From contig DKDJ01000006.1 of assembly GCA_002451795.1 (NCBI GenBank), positions 62,001 to 126,000 of the forward strand: 64,000 bases of DNA, read 5' to 3'. Shown piece after piece: positions 35,157-42,787 of this stretch. Position numbers and translations under genes: made by a program. Position 1 is the stretch's first letter; each line of letters starts with the position of its first letter. The notes under the pieces were generated by a model. The model was not told where the DNA came from. It searched no databases and saw nothing but the letters and a program-made list of their open reading frames with translations. Origin of the DNA: Bacteroidales bacterium UBA6851. GTDB taxonomy: Bacteria > Bacteroidota > Bacteroidia > Bacteroidales > UBA932.

Positions 35157-35845
35157 AAGAATTATTCGAGTCTTCTGTATTCATAGGCGTACTTATCAGT
35201 CTCGCTTCTTACTGGATAGGAGTATGGCTCAAGAAAAAGACAAGATTGTCATTCATGAATCCGCTTCTTATCTCCATTGTACTAGTCATTATGTTTCTGC
35301 TTCTGACAGGTACAAGTTACGAGTCCTATAAGGCGGGAGCCCAGAGCCTAAGTTATCTGCTCACTCCAGCTACTATATGTCTTGCAGTTCCTCTGTATCA
35401 GCAGGTTGAGTTGCTTAAGAAGAATTGGAAAGCGGTAATTGCCGGAGTGCTGTCAGGGGTACTGTCAAGCCTTGTTTGCATATTGCTTCTTGCAATTCTA
35501 TTTCATTTTGACCATACTACATACGTCACTTTCCTGCCCAAATCCATAACCACGGCCATAGGTATGGGGGTGGCAGAGGAACTCGGAGGTTACGTATCCC
35601 TGTCTGTGGTGGTAATAGTCATAACCGGAGTATTGGGCAATGTCCTTGCGGAATTTGTGCTTAAACTCTTCAGAATTGAAGAGCCAATAGCCAAAGGTAT
35701 AGCCATCGGAGCCAGTTCGCACGCTGTCGGCACAGCAAAGGCCATGGAAATCGGCCCTGTGGAGGGTGCCATGAGCAGCCTATCCATTGTGGTCTGCGGT
35801 ATTCTTACAGTGGTAGGGGCATCCGTGTTCGCCAATTTCATTTAA
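35153..35845 (+). CDS. lrgB: LrgB/CidB family membrane protein
   Basis: 230 residues from ATG 35153, which overlaps the lrgA stop as ATGA. The frame is open further upstream, but only through lrgA. About eight membrane segments. Family motifs TFLPKSITTAIGMGVAEELGG and GIAIGASSHAVGTAKAMEIG are present. It works with LrgA. The 3' end overlaps the convergent HD-AlkD gene by 8 nt. Confidence 0.92.
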   Translation: MKELFESSVFIGVLISLASYWIGVWLKKKTRLSFMNPLLISIVLVIMFLLLTGTSYESYKAGAQSLSYLLTPATICLAVPLYQQVELLKKNWKAVIAGVLSGVLSSLVCILLLAILFHFDHTTYVTFLPKSITTAIGMGVAEELGGYVSLSVVVIVITGVLGNVLAEFVLKLFRIEEPIAKGIAIGASSHAVGTAKAMEIGPVEGAMSSLSIVVCGILTVVGASVFANFI

Positions 35846-37166
35846 CCCTTTTCCCTGGCAGAAAAGGTTCTACTTTATTTGTGCGGAAGGATTCACGGGC
35901 CTTGCGCACGTAAAGTCTTAGTATGTCAGAAGGTATACCACATTCTGCTGAGGATACGAACTCGCGAGTGCGCATCTCATCTTTGGCAAGGGCTGTCGCA
36001 AGCAGCCAGGCCACGGACATCCTGACGTAGTAAGGCTCGCCGTCGCGCAGATGCATTCCTTTCAAAGCTTCAAAGCTTCTGGCTATGGTATCTGGCGTCA
36101 GGAAGCAACACATCATCAGAACAATACCGACCCTTCTTGTAAACTCTTCCCCGGATTTGAGTAGCCTGCATATATATAACCATACCTTATCCGAAGCAGA
36201 AGGTCTTCGTGCCCATCTTGCGTTGCAGCAGAAAGTATCACACACGGCCCAGCTGTTCACCGCTGGCAGATAATCATCGACCATCGCCAGCCGCTCGTCA
36301 ATATCGCATTTAAGGGAATCAATAACCAGCCCCCAAATGCTACGTTCCTCATGAGAGAGCGTGCTGGCCGTACATTTCCAGTCATCTAGCCATTCCCTCA
36401 CATCCTCTCGAGCCGCAATAGACTTTGCTTCCGACATCATCTCAGGCTTATGCATTCCGAGCACAACAGTCCCTGGACCGGGCGTTACGATCCTTATATG
36501 CCCTTCGCGGTAGTGGGCATCCGTCTTGAAACGTTCGCAGACATAAGGCAGATATTTCTTTTCTCGGTAGATAACGTCGAACATCTGTCTCAACCTTGCT
36601 TCGTCAGCAATAAGGCTCCGCAGTTCTGCAAGACGTGCCGCATTATCAGACTCTGGAATCCATAGTTTCAGATACCCGCCTTCGGCATATTTCTCTTTCA
36701 AATGAGATAGAGCCCTCTCCCACATCTGCCTTCGGTTCATCTGCGGGTAGTGGTCGAACCCATAGAGGACTGTCCGGCGAACCACCGTTTCAGGCTCAAT
36801 CTGCCTGTCAGCTTCAGCGACGATGCGCCCATAGATGCTCCTCGGTGGATTTTTTCCCGAGGCGCGATGATCTTCTGCAGCCTGTGCGGCAAGTTCAATT
36901 TCATCCTCACTGAACCATTGGCGCAACATCATATCTTCATGGATCTTACGGGCAGAAGCAAGATGATGCTCCTCACGACCCTCGGATAGTCCGAGATCGT
37001 GATATGCTGCTGCAAGATATACCACTTCCGGCTTTACCGGATAGAACTTTGCGAGCTCCAGACTCCTTCTGATCACGCTCCTCACATGATCTTCCTTATG
37101 TGCCCCATCAAAGTCAGCATATTGCGGGATAATCTCCCTTTCGACATATTCCTTAAAACTTTCCAT
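35838..37166 (-). CDS. Fusion of HD hydrolase domain and AlkD-like DNA alkylation repair domain
   Basis: 442 residues. Residues 1 to about 190 form an HD phosphohydrolase-type domain: HKEDHVRSVI, YHDLGL for the HD pair, then EDHRASGK. A short linker part (about 200-260; ERFKTDAHYREGHIRIVTPG) follows. The C-terminal 180 residues match the HEAT-like DNA alkylation repair proteins of Bacteroidetes: AVNSWAVCDTFCCNARWA, EEFTRRVGIVLMMCCF, EPYYVRMSVAWLLATALAK. A promoter -7 element TACCTTTG lies at 37178-37185, 11 nt upstream. It may act on damaged nucleotides and DNA (inference). Confidence 0.83.
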   Translation of the reverse strand: MESFKEYVEREIIPQYADFDGAHKEDHVRSVIRRSLELAKFYPVKPEVVYLAAAYHDLGLSEGREEHHLASARKIHEDMMLRQWFSEDEIELAAQAAEDHRASGKNPPRSIYGRIVAEADRQIEPETVVRRTVLYGFDHYPQMNRRQMWERALSHLKEKYAEGGYLKLWIPESDNAARLAELRSLIADEARLRQMFDVIYREKKYLPYVCERFKTDAHYREGHIRIVTPGPGTVVLGMHKPEMMSEAKSIAAREDVREWLDDWKCTASTLSHEERSIWGLVIDSLKCDIDERLAMVDDYLPAVNSWAVCDTFCCNARWARRPSASDKVWLYICRLLKSGEEFTRRVGIVLMMCCFLTPDTIARSFEALKGMHLRDGEPYYVRMSVAWLLATALAKDEMRTREFVSSAECGIPSDILRLYVRKARESFRTNKVEPFLPGKRVK

Positions 37167-37177
37167 TTAACTAATTC

Positions 37178-37185
37178 CAAAGGTA
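37178..37185 (-). promoter_or_regulatory. Promoter -7 element of the HD-AlkD gene
   Basis: TACCTTTG on the minus strand, exact TAnnTTTG, 11 nt before the ATG at 37166. Confidence 0.5.
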
Positions 37186-37412
37186 AATAGATTTTTGAAT
37201 CGTCGAAGATACAACTAAATTTCCAAGCGCCGACGTCAAATGTGGTGTAGTTCACTATTTACCATTATCGTTTCGTGAAAGAATCGACTTTCATGCACTG
37301 AAGCTCTCTTCGGATGAATTAAAGAAGCCCCCTGAGGTGCTCTTGTTGTCACCCAAGCAACAGATCAACTGTAATCATACAGTAACACGCCTGTTCTTTC
37401 CCAAACTTTCGC
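37186..37412. other. Intergenic stretch without a recognised gene
   Basis: No complete gene seen. One plus-strand frame stays open without an ATG for about 75 codons (37199-37429; contains FHALKLSSDELKKPP and runs to SLSLHL) and stops just past the obgE promoter. It may be a decayed coding remnant or chance. I could not identify a family. Confidence 0.4.
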
Positions 37413-37574
37413 TATCTTTGCACCTTTGAAAGCAAAAAAATGTCGCTTTCAAACAAAAAGTTCATTGACCTCAAAAGGTGAGTTAGAGGAGAAAGATTTT
37501 TTGTTACTCCGTTGTTACTCGGAGGTTAAAAAGGGTCTCAAAAGACCATTTATTTAATTGAAAAACAAAGAATT
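37413..37574 (+). promoter_or_regulatory. Promoter and structured 5' leader of obgE
   Basis: TATCTTTG (37413-37420) is an exact -7 match, giving a leader of about 150 nt. In it: an inverted repeat TTTGAAAGC/GCTTTCAAA (37425-37433 and 37445-37453), a hairpin from CTCCG and CGGAG (about 37507-37524), and a hairpin GGTCT-CAAA-AGACC (about 37534-37547) followed by an interrupted T stretch. A 13-codon ORF (37440-37481, MSLSNKKFIDLKR) lies inside. This is long for a housekeeping gene leader. No known riboswitch is recognised. Confidence 0.5.
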
Positions 37575-38567
37575 ATGCCAGACAGCAACTTTATAGACTA
37601 CGTTAAAATATACTGCGCATCCGGACACGGAGGCGCAGGTTCGGTGCACCTTCATAGGGCCAAATACATTCCCAAGGGCGGTCCGGATGGAGGTGATGGT
37701 GGTAGGGGAGGACACATCATCCTTCGCGCAAACCCTCAGTTTTGGACACTGATCCATCTCAAATACCGCAAGCACATTAAGGCCGATGACGGAGAGAAGG
37801 GCGGAGCCGCCAACTGCCGTGGCAAGAACGGAACAGACATTTATCTGGACGTTCCTGTCGGAACTGTTGTTAAAGACGCTGAGACATCAGATACTCTTTT
37901 TGAGTTGGTAGAACCTGGCGAGGAGCGCATCCTATGCAAGGGAGGTAGGGGAGGACTCGGCAATAGCAATTTCAAGTCAGCTACACAACAGACCCCAAGA
38001 TTTGCCCAGCCTGGCGAAGACGGGCAGGAGGGTGTGTATGTGCTTGAGTTGAAACTCCTTGCTGATGTTGGACTTGTTGGCTTTCCAAATGCTGGCAAGT
38101 CTACACTGCTGAGCTCTATCACAGCCGCCAAACCCAAGATTGCCTCTTACGCATTCACAACACTTGAGCCTAACCTTGGCATCGTCAGCTACCACGACGG
38201 AAAGTCCTTCGTGATGGCAGACATTCCGGGTATTATCGAAGGAGCTCATGAAGGCAAGGGAATTGGTATCCGGTTTCTGCGCCATATTGAGCGCAACTCA
38301 GTATTGCTATTTATGGTCAGTGTGGAGGAAGAAGATATTTCCTCTGCCTATAAGACGCTTCTCAACGAGCTGAAGATGTACAACCCAGAACTCCTCACCA
38401 AGCAGAGAGTGCTCGCTGTCACTAAATGCGATCTCATTGACAAAGACATAGAGAAAGACATAGCCAGACATCTTCCACGGAAGATTCCTCACGTGTTCAT
38501 ATCGTCATCTACGGGAGAAGGACTTGCAGAACTCAAGAATGTACTTTGGGAAGCACTTCAGCAGTAA
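37575..38567 (+). CDS. obgE: GTPase Obg/CgtA
   Basis: Ribosome-associated GTPase for 50S maturation and stress control, 330 residues. N-terminal glycine-rich Obg fold (GHGGAGSVHLHR, GGPDGGDGGRGGH), then the G domain: G1 GFPNAGKST, G2 around SYAFTT, G3 DIPGIIEGA, G4 TKCD, G5 SSSTGEG. It lacks the optional C-terminal OCT domain, which is normal for this group. The PAP2 gene follows after 3 nt. Confidence 0.97.
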   Translation: MPDSNFIDYVKIYCASGHGGAGSVHLHRAKYIPKGGPDGGDGGRGGHIILRANPQFWTLIHLKYRKHIKADDGEKGGAANCRGKNGTDIYLDVPVGTVVKDAETSDTLFELVEPGEERILCKGGRGGLGNSNFKSATQQTPRFAQPGEDGQEGVYVLELKLLADVGLVGFPNAGKSTLLSSITAAKPKIASYAFTTLEPNLGIVSYHDGKSFVMADIPGIIEGAHEGKGIGIRFLRHIERNSVLLFMVSVEEEDISSAYKTLLNELKMYNPELLTKQRVLAVTKCDLIDKDIEKDIARHLPRKIPHVFISSSTGEGLAELKNVLWEALQQ

Positions 38568-38570
38568 GGA

Positions 38571-39194
38571 ATGGGATTGTTCAGCACAATAGTGCAGGCC
38601 GACAAGGTTGCAACTCTTTTTATTAATAGATTAAGCTCCCCTATCACCGATTTCATATGGGAGTCGTTTTCGGATAAGGATCTATGGTTTCCGTTGTATT
38701 TAACGATAATTCTCCTATTATTCTGGAAACTCGGCACTCGAAAAGCAGCCTTGTCCATATTGGCCATATTGATTTCAATCATTATTTGTGATCAATTCGG
38801 CAATATCTGCAAAGAATACTTCGAAAGGCTTAGGCCATGCCACGATCTATGGATGAGAAATCATGGACTGCGCATTATCGAGTCAACGGGCAACCTATAC
38901 GGATTCTACTCGGCACATGCAGCCAATGCTATGGGGTTCGCAGTATGTTCATCACTGATTTTCAATCATCTGCACGGGCACACGAGAGATGTAAGAATAT
39001 ACACGGCCATGATTACACTATGGGCCGTGCTCGTGGGGATTAGCAGGATCTTGGTAGGGAAGCATTATCTCGGAGATGTGCTCGCTGGATTTGCCATCGG
39101 CGTACTGATTGGATGGGCTGCTGCCAAGTTATCCATTCTTATTTGCAAGACTTGGCGTCACACTTTTTCATCACACGAATCTTCTCGCCTGTGA
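38571..39194 (+). CDS. PAP2 family lipid phosphatase
   Basis: 207 residues, six membrane segments. The three-part phosphatase signature is complete: KEYFERLRP, SAHAANAMG and SRILVGKHYLGDV. Substrates in the family are phosphatidate, phosphatidylglycerol phosphate or undecaprenyl pyrophosphate. It is cotranscribed with obgE. Its last 56 nt overlap the convergent lipid kinase gene, an unusually deep tail-to-tail overlap. Confidence 0.9.
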   Translation: MGLFSTIVQADKVATLFINRLSSPITDFIWESFSDKDLWFPLYLTIILLLFWKLGTRKAALSILAILISIIICDQFGNICKEYFERLRPCHDLWMRNHGLRIIESTGNLYGFYSAHAANAMGFAVCSSLIFNHLHGHTRDVRIYTAMITLWAVLVGISRILVGKHYLGDVLAGFAIGVLIGWAAAKLSILICKTWRHTFSSHESSRL

Positions 39195-40104
39195 CATCCA
39201 GACTAATAGGTAGCCGTCCCACAAGTTCTCCATCTATCTCCATTATATCAGACGAATCCTTATCCAACGGCATCATCCGAAACGACTTACACTTGCCATA
39301 GATCACCTGCACTGCCCTGTCAAACGTACCGTTGAATAGGCGAGGGACTAGCTTAAACATATTGAAAATGGACATTTCCGGAATGATCACATAATCTAGC
39401 AGCCCGTCATTCATCTCAGCACAAGGTACTTGTCGCATGCCGGCGCCAGAATATTTACCGTTGCCAAATGCGACCGAATAGCACTTCCCGGAAAAGACCA
39501 GAACATCATCGGCATAACAACTCACACTGATCCGCCGCATATTTGCAATCGTATGAAAAAGTGCATTGATATAGATATATCGTCCTCTCTTCCCACTCTC
39601 TTTCTGAAAATTTACCCTCTGGCAAACATGCGAGTCAAAGCCAACTCCTCCCACATTAGCCATATAAGTAGTCTTGCCGCCATCACACGTCATCCGCACC
39701 ACATCCATCAGTGATTCACCGCCTTCAAGTATCGCATCTAAAGCCTCTTCCACGTCATTTGATATGCCCAGAGACTTAATCCAATCATTGCCTGATCCTA
39801 TGGGAATGACACCTATATAGAACTCTTCCATAGGAACTCCATGCGCAAAACACCATCTACCCACACCATTATACACCTCATGAAGCGAGCCATCCCCGCC
39901 CACAGCCACAATCTTTCGATATCCACGTCCGGCAGCATCCCAAGCCAGCTCCATAGCATGACGCTTATGATCCGTCATAGCCGTAACAAAAGATACCCCA
40001 AGCATCTCCAGTCTTTTCTCAACAGGAAGCCACTTGTACATCGTCATACCAGAGCCAGCACGCGGATTCACTATGAAATAATAATCGGATTTCAAATCTG
40101 ACAT
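39139..40104 (-). CDS. Diacylglycerol kinase family lipid kinase
   Basis: 321 residues, DAGK catalytic fold (YegS/DgkB-like). FIVNPRAGSG at the N-terminus, VGGDGSLHEVYNGV as the nucleotide loop, PIGSGNDW and ANVGGVGFDSHV. It phosphorylates diacylglycerol or a related lipid. Opposite it lies a lipid phosphatase (PAP2). The promoter element at 40109-40116 ends 4 nt before the ATG, so the mRNA is probably leaderless; no later Met could serve without removing the first strand. Confidence 0.9.
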   Translation of the reverse strand: MSDLKSDYYFIVNPRAGSGMTMYKWLPVEKRLEMLGVSFVTAMTDHKRHAMELAWDAAGRGYRKIVAVGGDGSLHEVYNGVGRWCFAHGVPMEEFYIGVIPIGSGNDWIKSLGISNDVEEALDAILEGGESLMDVVRMTCDGGKTTYMANVGGVGFDSHVCQRVNFQKESGKRGRYIYINALFHTIANMRRISVSCYADDVLVFSGKCYSVAFGNGKYSGAGMRQVPCAEMNDGLLDYVIIPEMSIFNMFKLVPRLFNGTFDRAVQVIYGKCKSFRMMPLDKDSSDIMEIDGELVGRLPISLDVTGEKIRVMKKCDAKSCK

Positions 40105-40108
40105 AATA

Positions 40109-40116
40109 CAAAATTA
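40109..40116 (-). promoter_or_regulatory. Promoter -7 element of lipid kinase, leaderless arrangement
   Basis: TAATTTTG on the minus strand, only 4 nt before the ATG at 40104, so transcription should start at or next to the A of ATG. Confidence 0.5.
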
Positions 40117-40128
40117 AGGAATATTTGT

Positions 40129-40136
40129 TAAATTTG
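40129..40136 (+). promoter_or_regulatory. Promoter -7 element of parAB operon
   Basis: TAAATTTG, exact TAnnTTTG, 20 nt before the parA ATG. No good -33 TTTG seen. Confidence 0.5.
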
Positions 40137-40156
40137 TATTCTTTGAATATAGGATT

Positions 40157-40936
40157 ATGGGAAAAGTCATAGCTATAGCCAACCAGAAAGGCGGAGTAGG
40201 TAAGACCACCACGGCCATTAACCTCGCCGCTTCTCTTGCAGTGCTGGAGAAAAAAGTGCTCATAATTGATGCCGACCCTCAGGCCAACACCACGTCAGGG
40301 CTCAATTTCTCGCCGGACAACGACGAGAGGAGATCTTTATATGAAGTGTTGATCGGAGAAATTGACATCACCGACGCCCTTATTCAGACCGAAATAGAGA
40401 GACTTCAGATGATACCGTCACACATCAATCTTGTCGGCGCCGAGATAGAGCTTCTCAATTTCGAAAACCGCGAGTCCGTCATGAAGACGGCACTTGCATC
40501 CATCCGCGACAACTATGACTACATCATCATAGACTGCTCCCCGTCCCTTGGCATAATTACCATCAACTCGCTCACTGCTGCAGACTCTGTGATGATTCCA
40601 GTGCAGCCAGAGTTCTTTGCTTTGGAGGGACTTGGGAAGCTTCTCCAGACTATCAAGTTAGTCCAGAGCGAGTCCAACCCCGACCTTGACATAGAGGGGT
40701 TCGTGGTCACCATGTTCGACGGAAGGACCAGAGTCCATAGTCAGGTGCTTTCAGAACTTAGAGACCACTTCAAGGATATGGTCTTCAACACCATCATCCA
40801 GAGGAACATACGACTAAGCGAAGCACCGTCTCATGGAAAACCTATAATCTTGTATGACGTCATGTGCAACGGCTCCAACAACTACCTCAATCTTGCCGGA
40901 GAGGTCATGGAGCATAATGGAGAGAAGAGAATATGA
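40157..40936 (+). CDS. parA: Chromosome partitioning ATPase ParA/Soj
   Basis: 259 residues. Deviant Walker A KGGVGKTTTAINLAA, Walker A' DADPQANTTSG, Walker B-like IIDCSPSLG. It works with ParB in origin segregation. The start follows a promoter at 40129-40136, and the gene overlaps parB by 4 nt. Length fits chromosomal Soj, which lacks the N-terminal HTH of plasmid ParA. Confidence 0.96.
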   Translation: MGKVIAIANQKGGVGKTTTAINLAASLAVLEKKVLIIDADPQANTTSGLNFSPDNDERRSLYEVLIGEIDITDALIQTEIERLQMIPSHINLVGAEIELLNFENRESVMKTALASIRDNYDYIIIDCSPSLGIITINSLTAADSVMIPVQPEFFALEGLGKLLQTIKLVQSESNPDLDIEGFVVTMFDGRTRVHSQVLSELRDHFKDMVFNTIIQRNIRLSEAPSHGKPIILYDVMCNGSNNYLNLAGEVMEHNGEKRI

Positions 40937-41874
40937 GTAAAGTACAGAGAGGATTAGGGAAAGGCGTTGGTGCCATCTTCGGAGGCGTACCCAATGCAGA
41001 CCAGCTGCGAAAGCCTGTCGGATACATAAATAAAGAAGTGGTCGGAGCCCAGAGCAGCCACGAGAACACAGCAGACATACTCCGCGTTCCGGTGGAGATG
41101 ATAGAGCCCAATCCATTCCAGCCGCGTCTGTCCTTTGACCAGGAAGCCTTGAATGAACTTGCATCCTCCATTCGGACACTTGGACTTATACAGCCTATTA
41201 CAGTCCGACGCAGTTCTCCAGGCAAATATCAGATAATCAGCGGAGAACGCAGATATAAAGCCTGCCGTCTCGCAGGTTTGTCCACCATACCAGCATACAT
41301 CAGGGACACAGACGATCAAGGGATGCTCGAAATGGCCATCGTAGAGAATGTACAAAGAGAGAATCTTGATCCTATTGAACTTGCGCTCAGTTACCAACGT
41401 CTTATTGACGAGTGCGATCTAACACAAGACAAGCTTGCAGAAAGAGTCGGCAAAAATAGGGCTACGGTCGCTAATACTATCCGGCTTCTCAAACTCCCGG
41501 CCAAAGTCCAGCATGATATAAAGGTAGGGCTTCTGACTATGGGGCATGCCAAGGCCATTCTTGGCGTAAACGATCCAGATAAGCAGGAGCAACTCTGTGA
41601 CCTTGTAATCAAAGACGGCATGTCAGTGCGAGAGCTTGAAGCCCTGGTCAGAAAAGTGCTGGTGGAGCCTTCTGCCTCCTCAAAGCCGGCCCAGCCCAAG
41701 ACGCAAGAACTCCCTGATGACTATTACAAGATACTTAGCCATGTGGGACGTTATTTCTCCAATGACATTTCCCTCAAGCGCTCAGCCTCCGGAAAGGGAA
41801 CCATGACCATCAGATTCAGTTCAGACGAGGAAGTCAGGACTTTCGTCAAAGCATTGGAAGACAAGGAGTTCTGA
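40933..41874 (+). CDS. parB: Chromosome partitioning protein ParB/Spo0J
   Basis: 313 residues, binds parS and spreads as a CTP-dependent clamp. N-terminal GLGKGVGAIFGG, CTP/ParB box with SGERRYKACRLAG and ENVQRENLDPIE, central HTH (TQDKLAERVGKNRATVANTI), and a C-terminal dimerisation tail after a linker. I did not notice a parS palindrome nearby. ATGA overlap with parA, and a 1-nt overlap with the next gene. Confidence 0.96.
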   Translation: MSKVQRGLGKGVGAIFGGVPNADQLRKPVGYINKEVVGAQSSHENTADILRVPVEMIEPNPFQPRLSFDQEALNELASSIRTLGLIQPITVRRSSPGKYQIISGERRYKACRLAGLSTIPAYIRDTDDQGMLEMAIVENVQRENLDPIELALSYQRLIDECDLTQDKLAERVGKNRATVANTIRLLKLPAKVQHDIKVGLLTMGHAKAILGVNDPDKQEQLCDLVIKDGMSVRELEALVRKVLVEPSASSKPAQPKTQELPDDYYKILSHVGRYFSNDISLKRSASGKGTMTIRFSSDEEVRTFVKALEDKEF

Positions 41875-42785
41875 TGGAATTCAGAAAGTCGATAATTTCT
41901 ATTGTACTCGTTTCGCTGGCAGCAATATTGTTCAGCGGAAACATTCACGCACAATTCCGCTCCGAAGCATTCAGCCAGTCATATAGCGACAGCAGCTCTT
42001 CCACCTCATCCAAAGACTCTGTGGAGACGCTATTCTCATTCAAAGAGTACTTCTCAGGTCTTGGCCACAAGAAAGAATTAAAAATAGGCACTCTTGCGGG
42101 CGGTTCAGCAGTTTTCGTAGGAGGATGTCAGATTTACAACAAACAGTATTGGAAATTGCCGATAATATACGGTGTCATGGGAGCAGGTATTGGTGCCGGG
42201 ATACATTTTCACAACCAAGGCAACAATACAGCTGCAGCTCTTAGTTTCGCGGGTGCCGGACTAGCATGGTGGGGGTCGCTAATGGATGGCGTAATAAGCT
42301 ATAAACCTGACGATTATCCCAGTGCAGGTAAGGCTACACTTTATTCTATCCTTCTGCCAGGGCTTGGTCAGATTTATAACAAAGAGTACTGGAAACTCCC
42401 ACTATACCTCGGCGGACTGGGAGCTGCATTCCACTACTATTCAGATTTCAACCGCAATTTCCAGCGCTTCCGCAATATCTATATCGAGGCCACCAATCCT
42501 GACGTTCAGTACGATGGACCCATCACAGCCGAGCAAGCGCTCTACTACCGCAACATCTACCGCAGATACAGAGACTACTCAATGCTAATAATGGCCGCAG
42601 TATATCTCCTTCAGGTAATAGATGCTAACGTGTTCTCATACATGCATGATTTTGAGGTGACAGACGATTTGTCTATGAGCATGGAACCAGTTATCCAACT
42701 GCCAGATTACCAGCTGGCAATGATTCCATCATCAGGCTTTGGAGCAAATCTCACCCTTGGGGTAAAATTAGGTTTAAAATTTTAA
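41874..42785 (+). CDS. DUF5683 domain-containing exported protein
   Basis: 303 residues. Signal peptide (MEFRKSIISIVLVSLAAILF, cut near HAQ). It has two similar halves, each with IYNKxYWKLP preceded by a hydrophobic glycine-rich helix (YNKQYWKLPIIYGVMGAG and YNKEYWKLPLYLGGLGAA), so an internal duplication. It ends in LGLKF. It is conserved between parB and mltD in Bacteroidetes; function unknown. Confidence 0.85.
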   Translation: MEFRKSIISIVLVSLAAILFSGNIHAQFRSEAFSQSYSDSSSSTSSKDSVETLFSFKEYFSGLGHKKELKIGTLAGGSAVFVGGCQIYNKQYWKLPIIYGVMGAGIGAGIHFHNQGNNTAAALSFAGAGLAWWGSLMDGVISYKPDDYPSAGKATLYSILLPGLGQIYNKEYWKLPLYLGGLGAAFHYYSDFNRNFQRFRNIYIEATNPDVQYDGPITAEQALYYRNIYRRYRDYSMLIMAAVYLLQVIDANVFSYMHDFEVTDDLSMSMEPVIQLPDYQLAMIPSSGFGANLTLGVKLGLKF

Positions 42786-42787
42786 AA

